A stretch of DNA of 64,000 bases from Mactra quadrangularis (GCA_025267735.1 CM046297.1:21602011-21666010); one strand, 5' to 3'; shown: positions 1 through 11,185, counted from the first letter of the stretch. The notes: a model not told the origin generated them from the letters alone. Made by a program: numbers and translations.

Positions 1-2335
1 TACAGTATATTCAATGTTTTCTGTACAGATTTTGGGTCAGCTGTACAATATAATATATTTTTTATGATTTAAGTCAGTGATTTTGTTCCGTATCTTTTTT
101 GATGAGAAATCAATTTTATGTATAAAGGGCCATCTTTGAATGACTCTAGATATTTATAAGCATTAAAGTTATAGTTATAAGATATATATCATCATAATTT
201 AAATTTTTTGAACTTAGTTAGATACTTAGAAAATTTGAATACTTTTGAGTATAGTTTTTGAAAGCTTTGATTCCAACTTGATACAAGTGTTTTTTCCTGA
301 CTTGTTTTTCTGATGGAGATAAAAAATAACCAGAAATAGTTTTTATATTTTTTGTTTTGGTTTATACAAGATTGTGATAAGTAATTTCATTCTATAATTA
401 GCTTTTGATTGATATGGTTATTGTTCTAATATGGTATAGATGGTACATTAAGTTTAGTGTCTTGATAAAAATATTAGATCTTTAAAAAATATGAATATCA
501 GCAATTCAGCTTTGCTGAGAATATAATGATCAGAAACTGGTTTCTTTAACTGTTTGTGTGTCTACATCAGCCTTGTCTATTACAAGCTAGATTATGATAT
601 CAGATATATCAGATTATGATATTATGATTGATTGAGGTGAATACTTCAATACATAGAATACATGCCAGGTTGTGTTTTTTCCGTCTCTCAATTGATCTTA
701 GAAATTATATGTAAAAACTATTTAAAAACATAATATACATGAACATAGTCTCAGCGAAATTTGAACTAATTGTGTTTGCTAAAAACTATAGACTTTCGAT
801 CAAGGTCATTATAGTTAATAATTATACAGCCAAATAATTAATCAAATATTATTTTAAAAGAATTGGCTAAAGTTACATAGGCTACTGTTGGGTAGATTTT
901 GTATATGTTAAGATCATGGCTGAACACTGTTGTTCATATGATAATATTAGCTAGATTTGTATATCTTTTCATATGAAGCTGCATTTTACAACTTTTAGTC
1001 GGAATTTAAATGTAGTTTTTAAAAACAAATACTAAACAGATGGGGCAATTTAAAGATGAGCTTTTTATTGATATCAAAGACTAATAGATACCGTAGAATA
1101 TGCAACTGTCTCTATAGGTATATGTTAAATTTCCGAATTTGCACCACGCAGAACAAGTCCTATTGCGATAATCATCATTATCTATATAGGGTTTAAATGT
1201 TTCCGGAAATGAAATATTGATGAGCTCAATTTCTTGTATGTATTGATTTAGCATTAAATTGTCTAGGGAATTGGTGCAAATGAAAACTGAAACATGCTGT
1301 TTGAGATATTTTGATGTCATTGAATATTTTTTGTCTTTTCTGTTAAAACTTTGGATTTTGTGTGTTGATAGAAATTACCCTATAGAGGTTTAAACGGTTT
1401 CAATACAAAAATATAACCTTTAACATTAAAATTTTGATTAGTCTATTTTTTGGGTTAAGCTTAATAGAAACTAGTTTAATAAAATAAGAAAGATGAATAT
1501 TATAATATAATTAGAGCTTAATTATTGTGACTTTCTACTGATTTTCCAGGTCAAATTCCATCTTTGGGGCTGTATATGCACTAAATATACCCAAATAAAT
1601 AAGCTAGGCTGTAGGAATTAACATGAAAGATGAATTATGAAGCTAAAAAACAATTTTTAGTGAAACAAGATCTTTTAATTATTCTAAAAATTATAATCAT
1701 AATAGTATCCTTATAACATTATACATGTAATCTTGTGTTGGTTGTGAGAAATAAAAGTAATAATGTAACTATTGATCTGGTAGTGAAAACATAATTTACA
1801 TTTACTTGTCTATTAATTTGAACATTTGACCAAATATCATTGAATTTATTATGTAATTCTTTGATATATAATTCAAAAGTTTTGGTTTTAGTAATGCACT
1901 TATATTGTGCATGTTTTAGCGTTTAATCTACATTTCACATCAATGCATTCTGGTAGAATTCTGCACTTCAGCAAAACATAGGGAAGGTTCTCAGTTCATG
2001 GACCTAGCTAGTATATTAGACAATAGATTATGTTGGATGTACTGTGGTTCATGAACTGAAACCATTTCTATCCTCGTCCATTGGGCCCATCCATTCTTGG
2101 GTATTTTGCATTAAGGTTTTGTTTTGGTACAATACACTGTACAACACTACACATTTCTGATAGTGCGAAATCATAGAAATGCCACCAACTTTCTCAGAGA
2201 ACTCAGAGAAGCATCATTTTAAACTTCTCCCTCTCATAAACGCCCACCTCTCATGCATGCTCCCTTCTGCCTCTCGGACCACCCTCTCCTTGTCAACCCC
2301 CTATAAATTTCGCTGGCGCTGTTTGGGTTACCCAG
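1..2335. other. AT-rich sequence without recognisable gene
   Basis: I see only short chance open frames in AT-rich DNA here. Around 1997-2068 there is a small inverted motif (CTCAGTTCATG and TTCATGAACTGA). GC content rises from about 2060, just ahead of the exon-like stretch that follows. Confidence 0.6.
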
Positions 2336-2473
2336 TCTGCAAGGTACTTGAACATTATGTATGCCAAAAACCCTCCAGGATATTTCCGGTCAGGCTTTGG
2401 CACGTTCTCAGCCCATGTGATATCAGCACCACTGGAAGGGCCTAGCACGCGGGTTCATGTATCTCAACCTAAG
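2336..2473 (+). CDS. Possible single coding exon, unknown protein
   Basis: This is a 46-codon open stretch of exactly 138 nt, in phase 0 on both sides. It is preceded by a pyrimidine-containing acceptor (GGTTACCCAG) and followed by a donor-like AAG|GTATTG. The translation begins SARYLNIMYAKNPPGYFRSG and ends STRVHVSQPK. Its amino-acid mix looks protein-like, and the DNA is clearly richer in GC than its surroundings. The same frame stays open upstream for about 27 codons back to a TAA at about 2237. I do not recognise the family, and no adjoining exon could be found in this window. A chance open frame in a GC-rich patch is the main alternative. Confidence 0.3.
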
Positions 2474-2769
2474 GTATTGAAGGGGAAAGCAAGTCTTGTT
2501 AGTATCATGCCTACTTAGAGTTCATGACTAGGAGTAAAGATTTGTTTATTTTTAGTTGTGCTAAAATGATTGTTTTAAAATAAAATATTTGAATAAAATA
2601 TAATATACCGGGTAAGATGAGCTAATTATTTCCAGTAGATGTTTCTTTTTTACATTTCAGTAATTGTAAACTTAAAGAAGAAGAAGAAGTGAAGATCTAA
2701 TTGGGAAATGGTGATTACAATCAACATGCTGGACATATTATGACTTAGGGTATACTTATTTATATTTTT

Positions 2770-4060
2770 AGGTTTTTGTCTTTTATTATTTACTTCTTGT
2801 AAATTTATCATTTATGTATAATTTACTAGGGTTTTGTCTATATATATTTATAATGTTAATGTTGTTTTTAATTTTCAGCTGTTAATTTTTTATGGGGACA
2901 CTGTCTTGTGGATCATTTATGTATAATTTACTAAGGTTTTGTCTTTATTCAGTTCAGGTACTATACGTTATTAGGAGTATGTTTTTATTTATAATAAATA
3001 TTTATAATGTTAATGTTGTTTTTAATTTTCAGCTGTTAATTTTTTTATGGGGGACACTGTCTTGTGGATCATTTATGTATAATTTACTAGGGTTTTGTCT
3101 TTATATACTTCAGGTATAATAAGTAATGAATTAAGGGGTTGTCTTTATCTATTACAACTGGTGTATGGATAATGTTAATGTTGTTTTTTATTTACAGCAG
3201 GTAAATAAATTAATGGAGTGAAGGTTTTGACTTTATATTTACTACTTGTATATTTATATATAATCTATGTAATTGTCTTTATTTTGTACTTATATATTTT
3301 TCATGATTTTAGGGTTAATCTTCAGAATTAAGTTTACAAATACAAAGAATATGATTATGTAGTAATGTTATTAGGGGGTATGCATGTATTTTATTTTACA
3401 TCAGGGATTTGGTCAGCCCTGACTTACACTGTCTTGTGGATCATCTATGTATGTTTTTTGTTGTTTCATGTTGTTTCTTTATTTAGGTTTTATTGTTGTT
3501 TTCTACTAACACTAACACATTCCTGTATTTTTCTTTTGTTTTTATTTAGTATAATTATACATGATTTTTGTGGTTATAATTTCATGTTTTTGTATTTTTA
3601 TACCACATGTGGATTTATTTAAGACTTAAGGGTTTTGTATTAACAATTTAATTTAAGGTATTATATTAAGGTATGTTCATTTATTGATTTAAGGGTACAC
3701 TGTCTTGTGAATCTTTTATGTATATTTTTGTTGTTTTATGTTGGTTCTTCATTTATGTTTCTTTGAAGTGTTCTTCTAACACTAACACATTTATGTACTG
3801 TTTTGGTTTTTTTTTTATAAAGTATATTTATTTTAAACATGATTTTTATTGTTATAATTTAAGGTTTTTCAATTTAAATACCTCATGTGGATTTATTTAT
3901 GACTTAAGGGTTCTGTTGAAAGAATTTAATTTCATATATAAAATTTGTTCATTTATTGATTTAAGGGTACACTGTCTTGTGGATCAATTATGTATGTTTT
4001 TTGTTGTTTTATGTTGGTTTTTTATTTATGATTTATTGTCGTGTTCTAAAATGGCAATTG
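2770..4060 (+). repeat. AT-rich tandem modules carrying ACACTGTCTTGT
   Basis: Imperfect modules repeat the motif ACACTGTCTTGTGGATCAT at about 2898, 3054, 3426, 3697 and 3969. Most are followed by TTATGTA and T-rich sequence with ACTAGGGTTTTGTCTTTA. Two adjacent modules share TAATGTTAATGTTG, T-rich sequence and TTTTCAG, with a period of about 154 bp (2851 and 3005). Later modules are longer and more diverged. The long open frames here (for example 3718-4113) are low-complexity F/L/Y/C-rich translations of T-rich DNA and are not taken as genes. Confidence 0.75.
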
Positions 4061-4167
4061 TAGGTACATTAGGTGTAACAACAAGACAAGACAAGGTTTA
4101 CAACATTTATTAATAATATACTTGAGTTTATTTTGTTTGCAGGGAAGTTTTTTTGAGTCTTTTACAG

Positions 4168-4367
4168 GAAGATGGAAAGGAGTTCGACCTGCAGACACTC
4201 ATCCAATGTATTATTATTGATAGAAACAATTGATCCCCACCTTCTATACGGAACAGTCCGCTGTCTTCGGAACTGGATGTACGCCGGCCTGAGGGTGTCC
4301 CTTCGAGGAGCTGTATGGAGTTGGCAGCGAAGTACAGAATGGGTTCAGGATGTCTAAAACGGTAATT
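4168..4367 (+). other. Exon-like core A1
   Basis: The core follows TTTTACAG and is followed by GTAAGTAC (4368-4375), a canonical donor sequence. It is much richer in GC than its flanks. An open frame from the ATG at 4172 gives 61 codons (starting MERSSTCRHSSNVLLLIETI) and stops at TAA in ...VQDV. The opposite strand is open as well, so direction is not settled. I do not recognise either translation. It could be a noncoding exon, a duplicated coding exon, or an unknown repeat. Confidence 0.5.
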
Positions 4368-4489
4368 GTAAGTACATTGGGTGTTCCAACAATTCAAGAC
4401 AAGACAAGTTTTACATGATTTATTAATAATATACATGAGTTTATTTTGTTTGCAGGCAGGGAAAATATTTAATTTTTAGTTTTTTACAG

Positions 4490-4548
4490 GAAGGTGGAAA
4501 GGCGTTCGACAGGCAGAGGCACTCATTCATTAATACTTGCATCAAGAG
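4490..4548 (+). other. Exon-like core B1
   Basis: This 59-nt core follows TTTTTTACAG, ends in CAAGAG and is followed by GTGAAT. It is homologous to the 5' end of the A cores but uses a different, earlier donor-like GT. Confidence 0.45.
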
Positions 4549-4656
4549 GTGAATTTTACACATTGAAATGAGGACATCATACAACATTTATTAATAATAT
4601 ACTTGAGTTTATTTTGTTTGCAGGGAAAATATCTCCGTTTTTTGAGTCTATTACAG

Positions 4657-4856
4657 AAAGATGGAAAGGAGTTCGACCTGCAGGCACTCATCCAATGTAT
4701 TATTATTGATAGAAACAATTGATCCCCATCTTCTATACGGAACAGTCCGCTGTCTTCGGAACTGGATGTACGCCGGCCTGAGGGTGTCCCTTCGAGGAGC
4801 TGTATGGAGTTGGCAGCGAAGTACAGAATGGGTTCAGGATGTCTAAAACGGTAATT
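4657..4856 (+). other. Exon-like core A2
   Basis: This core follows CTATTACAG and is followed by GTAAGTAC (4857-4864). From the ATG at 4661 it translates to the same 61-residue peptide as A1. Only about two nucleotide differences separate the cores, whereas the ~35 bp just upstream of the core differ much more. Confidence 0.5.
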
Positions 4857-4976
4857 GTAAGTACATTGGGTGTTACAACAATTCAAGACAAGACAAGTTT
4901 TACATGATTTATTAATAATACACTTGAGTTTATTTTGTTTGCAGGGAAATTATCTCCGTTTTTGAGTTTACTACAG

Positions 4977-5176
4977 AAAGATTGAAAGGAGTTCGACCTG
5001 CAGACACTCATCCAATGTATTATTATTGATAGAAACAATTGATCCCCACCTTCTATACGGAACAGTCCGCTGTCTTCGGAACTGGATGTACGCCGGCCTG
5101 AGGGTGTCCCTTCGAGGAGCTGTATGGAGTTGGCAGCGAAGTACAGAATGGGTTCAGGATGTCTAAAACGGTAATT
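4977..5176 (+). other. Exon-like core A3
   Basis: This core follows TACTACAG and is followed by GTAAGTAC (5177-5184). The ATG seen in A1 and A2 is ATT here, so a peptide starting there is not available in this copy. The rest of the core is nearly identical to A1. Confidence 0.5.
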
Positions 5177-5298
5177 GTAAGTACATTGGGTTTTCCAACA
5201 ATTCAAGACAAGACCAGTTTTACATGATTTATTAATAATATACATGAGTTTATTTTGTTTGCAGGCAGGGAAAATATTTAATTTTTATTTTTTTACAG

Positions 5299-5357
5299 GA
5301 AGGTGGAGAGGCGTTCGACAGGCAGAGGCACTCATTCATTAATACTTGCATCAAGAG
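5299..5357 (+). other. Exon-like core B2
   Basis: This is a second 59-nt B core, after TTTTTTACAG and before GTGAAT. It is nearly identical to B1 and sits at the end of the array. Confidence 0.45.
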
Positions 5358-5419
5358 GTGAATTTTACACATTGAAATGAGGACATCTATTTAAGTGTTA
5401 AATAGGTATGCGGATATAT

Positions 5420-5790
5420 TTATTTTTATGTCTCAGGGTTTTAGACGCCCCTGCCTTGCATAGTCTTACACATAAATGGTTTACAAGACAGTGTAATTTA
5501 AAAGGTTTATTCAGTTTTGATGTTTGATTTCATATTAACTATTGATAAATGTATTTATGTTGTATAAATGTATAGTTTTGTACATGGTTCACAAGACAGT
5601 GTATTTACATTTTATGAGTAGTATTATACTTAGATGGTTCTCAAGAAAGTGTATTTAAATAGGTTTATATATATAGCATGGGTATGCGTGTATACAAGTA
5701 TACATCAGGGAGTTGAGACGACCCTGCCTTGCATAGTCTTATACATAAATGGTTCACAAGACAGTGTAATTTAATTAAAGGGTTTTGTTA
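5420..5790 (-). repeat. Inverted copies of the ACACTGTCTTGT motif
   Basis: The motif ATGGTTCACAAGACAGTGTA, with small changes, occurs at about 5477, 5585, 5635 and 5750. It is the reverse complement of the motif repeated at 2.8-4.0 kb. The phrase CTGCCTTGCATAGTCTTA occurs at about 5451 and 5723, marking two copies of a roughly 272-bp unit. The two arrays therefore face each other across the A/B array. Confidence 0.7.
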
Positions 5791-6029
5791 TTTACATTTC
5801 ATTATTGTCTTATATATTGCTCATGTTTTGTTGTCTTGTTAGTTCTAAAATATGTTTATTAATGTTAAATTGTTGCCTCACTATCACATTCACGTTCAAC
5901 TAACCCTAGCACATTCAATGATTCACTTACGATTTTTCATGTAAATTTAATAGCTTATTTAATTATTTTCAATGTTGCTCATTATTTATGTTATAAATAC
6001 TTTAATATGCTATTACGCTTGTCTTATGT

Positions 6030-6190
6030 ATAATAATATTTTGATTGCAGGGGAAATATTTCTTTTTGAGTCTATTACAGGATGATTAAATGACGTTCAA
6101 GTACAGAATGGGTTCAGGATGTCTAGCCAGATAAATGAAAATACATTGGGTGTTTCACGTGCATTCACAACAAGGCAAGTATTGTTTACA
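6030..6190 (+). repeat. Degenerate, internally deleted A module
   Basis: The sequence keeps the leader (TTGATTGCAGGGGAAATAT), the TCTATTACAG acceptor-like site and the A-core end (AGTACAGAATGGGTTCAGGA), followed by ACATTGGGTGTTTC. The central ~130 bp of the A core are missing. Confidence 0.7.
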
Positions 6191-7172
6191 TATCTGTCTT
6201 TCATGATATATAATTTTGTTTTCAGAAAAATATGTACTTGGAAATGTTGTTTGCATTATATTTACAATAGGGGCCTATATAGGAACATTGTCACTGCCCT
6301 CAAAAATTTCCTTTGCAGTTTGACTTAATCCGTGATTCTATATGTAACATAAAGTCTCTGAATTAATTGAATTCCTATTTATACCAAATTCAAGTCTAAT
6401 TAAATAATTATTTTGATTTTTCATTGTTTATTCTAGTAAATATTTACGCAATGGAAAAACAATTTTACTTCTGCTTTCGTTGTTTAGTCGCAGAAAAAGT
6501 CTTTAAAACTGGTCAATGCATCTCTAAGATCTATATAATAAAGTACATAACCAGTATCTAGTTTGACATCTATATGTCCAAAAGAAATATATACTGAGCA
6601 CTAATTGCTGAAATGAATAAGTTTTCAGGCTAGAAATATCCTTTTTATTTGATAGCCAATGACATTTTGCGGCTTTCCGATCCTTATAATATAAAACTTT
6701 TTTGCATTTTGACGACAACGATATTCATAAAACCAATTCGTTAATACATTAGTTTTTGTCCGGAAGTAGTGAGTTCTACGTTGTCAAATTTCGACCGATT
6801 ATCAATTAAATGGATTTAACGAAATGAAACCGGTGGTTGGAAAGGTCGGTGCGATTTGATTCAATTAACTAACGTAAAAGAAATCATTATCTACAGTAAA
6901 TTCCTTACTAGGTGTGTTACTTTTGTGTCAAAAGTTGATTTATTTAGGTAAACTCATTCACTCATTCTAAAATCCTATGCCATACTGTTAAAAATGGAAA
7001 ATTTGTGGTATATGAACTAAATGGTACTGTTAAAGGTATGATATTTATCATGTGAAGTGGAAGATTTAAGGCTCATCAAATGATAGTTTCAAAATGTACT
7101 ATTTTTTACAGTCTAAAATGTATTGTATTCCAGATTAACTAAGTTTTATCTTTTTTTTTTAATTCTGTTTGG
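6191..7172. other. AT-rich sequence without recognisable gene
   Basis: I see no supported feature here. The open frames are short and low in information. Confidence 0.55.
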
Positions 7173-7515
7173 TACTGGTTGGCGTCCTACAACCGGACGT
7201 TTTTATAACTTTTTTTTACAATAACTTTAGAACTGTTTATACTACACGCTAGATTTTTTACCTGGAAGAAGTTAGGTTCAAAGTCTCTCTAATGTCATCG
7301 GTTTTTTCTACTTTCTAAATATAGAACACATGTTTTGAGGCCCTGGTATAGGGTCATTAAATTGTGTTAATTTTGCTTCGTACTGTACCATGTTTCCGGA
7401 CTGTCCGTCAACATTCATTAAAGTTGAAATTTATAAGATAATTGACATTTTACTGTCAAACATCCATTGATTAAACATTTTACTTAAATATCTATTTGCT
7501 ATTTGGGTACATATA

Positions 7516-8691
7516 CTAGGCGTCAATGAAAACTTACCACTTACATGAACCTATTTTTTAAAAAAGTGAAAACACTTACAAATATGAAAATTTTACATGA
7601 TTTTAAATATTATATTACAAAAAAGGATTTTTCTCTGCAAGTACGGAATCTAAGCAAAAACGGATCAACTCCGCAAACCGAGAAGACCACCTCGAAAATG
7701 AAAGTTACGGACCTCAGTAGCGGGTATGTCCTCCCTCTGCATCAAGCTAAGCTTGACATCTACGTCTCATACTCTGTATCAGATGCAGGATTCTGTACCA
7801 GGGTATTGCATCCAACTCCTCAGTCAGTGCTTGTATACGTTGCTGCAAATTATTGACGTGACGTCTGCCGTCATAAACCGTTCGGTCAAGTTGGTCCCAA
7901 AGATGCTTTATAGGGTTTAAGTCGGGACTGAATGCTGGTCAAGGCGATGTGTGGACATTATTATCCTGCAGGAAATCGTGTGTAACGCGAGCCGAGTTGG
8001 GCCGTGCATTGTCTTGCTGGAGAAGGTTGACGTCAGTGTCAGTCTGAATAAAAGAAAGAACTACTGGCCTCAGCACATTATTAATGTAACGATGACCAGT
8101 AAGTGTTCCAGGCAATACAATAAGTGGGGTCTTGTGCCTCCAAGAAATGCCTTCCCATACCATGACACTATCACCACCCCAGTGTGCAGCAGGAGAATTT
8201 GACGATCGGTACGTCCTGACGTCACCTTTTCACGACCAAGGCGTGACCTACCTCTCATCGAACCTGTCTGTTTATGTCTCCTTACCAGATTCATGATTGT
8301 CTGCTGCGAGCAGTCCATGCGGCGAGCAATCTCACGGAATGAAAGCCCGGCGTCAGCAATGCCCAGAACTTGGTGTCGTTGAGTGTCCCCTAAACGTGGC
8401 GTTTGAAAAGCAATAGTTGAAAATACGCTGTTTTTTCCTTAACCTGTCGACTAACTCTCGTTAGAGACAAATCATTTACACAAACTACTGGATACATGTC
8501 GTCCTTACAAAAAATCTTATTTTGCATGTGCAGTCCGAGACTCGAACATCGTAAATCGATTTTAGATTCTTTTGGCAGCAATGACTACATGTGTATGCCA
8601 AAAATGTGTCTATGTAAAGTTTTTACTGCACTTCAATTCTATTATCATAAAGCGAGGGTTGGTAGGGTGGTAAGTTTTCATTGACGCCGAG
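7516..8691 (-). mobile_element. Tc1-like element nested in the 7175-9354 element
   Basis: Terminal inverted repeats of about 25 bp begin CTAGGCGTCAATGAAAACTT on the left, and the right end is the reverse complement CTCGGCGTCAATGAAAACTT. TA dinucleotides flank both ends (7514-7515 and 8692-8693). The length of 1176 bp is shorter than a typical full Tc1-like element, in line with the deletion inside its transposase. It carries a minus-strand transposase relic. Confidence 0.9.
7747..8400 (-). pseudogene. Tc1-type (DD34E) transposase pseudogene
   Basis: On the minus strand the N-terminal DNA-binding part (GLSFREIARRMDCSQQTIM, then RRHKQTGSMRGRSRLGR) reads as the paired helix-turn-helix of Tc1 transposases. 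A deletion and frame change follow, removing the segment that should carry the first catalytic Asp. The catalytic part resumes with VMVWEGISWRHKTPL and QQDNARPNSARVT (second Asp). A TGA stop at 7939-7941 replaces the usual Trp of PWPAFSPDLNP. Thirty-four positions after the second Asp comes NPIKHLWDQL: the catalytic Glu of DD34E is Lys here (codon 7906-7908). The frame ends at TAG 7747-7749. The protein is certainly inactive. Confidence 0.92.
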
Positions 8692-9521
8692 TATACATAG
8701 AAAATATGCACAAAACAAAGCTGTGTCGTCACTTAAACTTGGGCGGTATCAATCAACTGTTGCTGAATTATACGAGCAGTAGCTGTGAACAAGAAGTACC
8801 CGTGATTTTGATTTTACGCGATTTATATGCTTTCCAGAAGAAAATTATAGTTTGTGTGATGTTCTATAAGACAAAATTTAACTGCGTACAAAAAATTACA
8901 ACAATCCGATAAGTAAGAAGGAAGATATTTACTTTTATGTCAACTAACTTAACCGTCCATGTAAATGCGCATGCGCGTACGCTATTTTTAGATTTTCAAT
9001 TTTATAATTCAACGCGAATTAACTCGTATTGACAAAAATATCTGCTGAATTGGTTCCCTTTACACAAAGGGGCTCACAACGGGGGAGTTAATGTCGTGAA
9101 AACTCGATTTATAAATATCACTTTTTGCGATCGATTTAAAGGCCGTGAACAGGAAACAGGTCACATGACACGCAAATGTAAATATTGTATTTTCAACAAT
9201 CATACTTACATATAAATGACTTTGTTGGTACCGGCTGTTACAAAATCAAGCGCTTGAGTGATCGACAATAAATGACCAAAGTAAACAACAAAATAAAGCG
9301 TCTACTCGGATGTCCGGATTTGTAGGACGTCCGAGTTTATAGGTCGCCAACCAGTATGGTTTTAATTTTGAATGTATGAAGAAATTTTTAGAGGGCAGTG
9401 TTAATGTTAATTTAGTGTTTACAAGTTATTGTTACATTTTATTCAATTGTCAGTGGTGCACATTTTAACCCTGCTGATTTAAATACTCTCAATTGTACTG
9501 CTGTACCCAGGATTGATAAAA

Positions 9522-9844
9522 GGCAGTGGCTAGAGTTACAGTACCGTAACTCTAGACCCAGGTTCTAGAGTTACGGAAGTCAAATAACATGCTTATGTTT
9601 ATGTTCTTTATTGCTCAAATAATTAATAAACAAATATTTACTGACACAAGTTATCCTATTGTTATAACACGCGCCATTTTGGATATTACTTATAAACTTA
9701 CCAGATGTTTAAAAGTTGATTCATACGCATGTTATTTGACTTCCGTAACTCTAGCCTACCTTTTTAAGGATTGTCTACAGTTACGGAACTTCCATAACTC
9801 TAGAACCTTGGTCAAGAGTTATGGTACCGTAACTAGCCACTGCC
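9522..9844. mobile_element. Fold-back MITE with 9-bp target duplication
   Basis: The ends GGCAGTGGCTAGAGTTAC and GTAACTAGCCACTGCC are inverted, and the inverted repeat continues inward as GTAACTCTAG/CTAGAGTTACGGAAGT and GTCAAATAACATGC. A perfect 9-bp direct repeat TTGATAAAA flanks the element (9513-9521 and 9845-9853). A 9-bp duplication is typical of Mutator-like elements, but no transposase is present. The arms contain several smaller palindromes built from CTAGAGTTAC. Confidence 0.93.
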
Positions 9845-9859
9845 TTGATAAAAATATAT

Positions 9860-10690
9860 ATCCATCTTCAATTTTTTATAAATCAGTGGTAGTAATGTAT
9901 GCAGCACTGACAGTTGATGATAATGTAACATTAAAACTACAACATGGTTGACGTTTGTAACACCTTGACCTTTCATGAATGAATAATCTCGAAGAATTTG
10001 TGGGGGGGTCTACCCTGGCAGCTTGGGATTTAACTACCTATGTGAGGCGAAGCACATAATAGTAATGCAAAATAGTTCTTGTATATACGCAGACCTTTGT
10101 CAATCATATTTCTATGTTAAATTTTAAACCAAATATTGTTCAGCCATATTATTGAACTATGTTATTTCAAATTTACGGACTATAAACGAAACATCACTAA
10201 TTGCTTAAACGATTGTGTATTTGTTTACTTTAACATCCGTAGTTTCAAAATAGCGGCTTATTATGTCAAAGGTTAATCATAGTGAATGGTCAAGGAGTTC
10301 CGAATGCATGTTCATATTGTGAGGATTTAGTGGAAAACAGTCGTAACTCAATATAAGATAGGAGTGAGAAACGACCATATTGCACTAAACCCAGGATAGA
10401 GCATTATGTTATGCATTTTCACAGTAAAGCAAGTTTTGAAATATTAATTTCATTCCTAATTTTTTGCCTGAAAAAAGAAGATTTTGAAAATGAATTCTGA
10501 ATTTTTAAGGATATATCCAAAAATGTTAAATATTATTTTCATACAAAATATTTATTCCCTGGCAGAGGTAGGGCCATCATTTAAAATCGCCATATCGATG
10601 ATGTATCACCGATTTTTGACAGACAATCCAATGTCAATTCGTAATTTCAAATTATTTAATTAAGTCGTTCTGATACATTCCCTCTTTTTA
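9860..10690. other. AT-rich sequence without recognisable gene
   Basis: I see no supported feature here apart from a GGGGGG run near 10001. Confidence 0.5.
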
Positions 10691-10725
10691 CACTTGTACA
10701 TAATTCTTCTTTTCTTCTATTTCAG

Positions 10726-10800
10726 TGTGACAGTGTCTTCTACATGGACAAGAAATGGTCATCTACATAATATTGATGAAATGGTCATCTAGCGGACAGT
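10726..10800 (+). other. Exon-like module M1 core
   Basis: A 75-nt core runs from CTATTTCAG| to |GTAAGTAC. It contains two copies of the phrase AATGGTCATCTA. All three frames are stopped, so any transcript would be noncoding here. Confidence 0.5.
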
Positions 10801-10914
10801 GTAAGTACTTTCGGCATAATTAATTAATTTACAGCAAAGCTAGTTTTAAATTGCTTACATTGGACATTATTAATTTTTTTACAGCAAAGCTAGTTTTAAA
10901 ATATAAACTTCATT

Positions 10915-11185
10915 CCGGCTAGCTCAGTTAGTAGTACGCAAGTCTACTGATCCAGGGGTTGTGGGTTAGATTTCAGGGTGGGGCATACTTTTGTTGACCT
11001 TTGTCATGAAATTATTTCTACAGCCATTCTCCCTCCTACCAATGATTTTTAATTATGTAGGGCAGTTGTCGGTCACTGACGAAAGTACGCTCGTATGCTC
11101 TTAGTAGTCAGTTAATAGCCTGCTGTAATATGACCTTATATGTGTTGCTACGGCGTTAAACCCAAGAAAAACAAACAAAACAAAT
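10915..11185 (+). mobile_element. tRNA-derived SINE (family A), internally shortened
   Basis: The tRNA-like head (CCGGCTAGCTCAGTTAGTAG, then a degenerate box B) is followed by the shared body (CATTCTCCCTCCTACCAATG, TAGGGCAGTTGTCGGTCACT) and the tail CTACGGCGTTAAACCCAAG plus an A/C-rich end. Copies elsewhere in the window are longer; about 40 bp are missing between the TTAATAGC and GACCTTAT parts. It is inserted in the first exon-like unit, about 190 bp after its AG. Confidence 0.9.

Larger units (their letters stand above)
4085..5400 (+). repeat. A-B-A-A-B tandem array of exon-like modules
   Basis: This is a tandem array of two module types. A modules (about 320 bp) have GC-richer cores at 4168-4367, 4657-4856 and 4977-5176. 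B modules (about 169 bp) have cores at 4490-4548 and 5299-5357. The spacing is self-consistent: A1 to A2 is 489 bp (320+169), A2 to A3 is 320 bp, and B1 to B2 is 809 bp (489+320). Each module starts with the same AT-rich leader (TTTATTAATAATATAC ... TTTTGTTTGCAGG). B cores match roughly the first 59 nt of A cores (GAAGRTGGAAAGGMGTTCGAC...), so B looks like a shortened A. Confidence 0.85.
7175..9354. mobile_element. TIR DNA transposon, host of a nested Tc1 insertion
   Basis: Inverted ends CTGGTTGGCG.CCTAC (7175 onward) and its reverse complement ending CGCCAACCAG (9354) are flanked by TA on both sides (7173-7174 and 9355-9356). This is the target duplication typical of the Tc1/mariner superfamily. 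The element is 2180 bp long and contains a separate 1176-bp element at 7516-8691, so its own sequence is about 1 kb. I see no coding region in that part, so it looks non-autonomous. A second, inner match (TCCTACAA.CCGGAC near the left end and GTCCGGATTTGTAGGA near the right) extends the inverted repeat. Confidence 0.85.

Noticed and set aside
3718..4113. 131-codon plus-strand open frame as a gene
   Set aside because: It is a translation of T-rich repeated modules (F, Y, L, C rich) and has no domain or start context.
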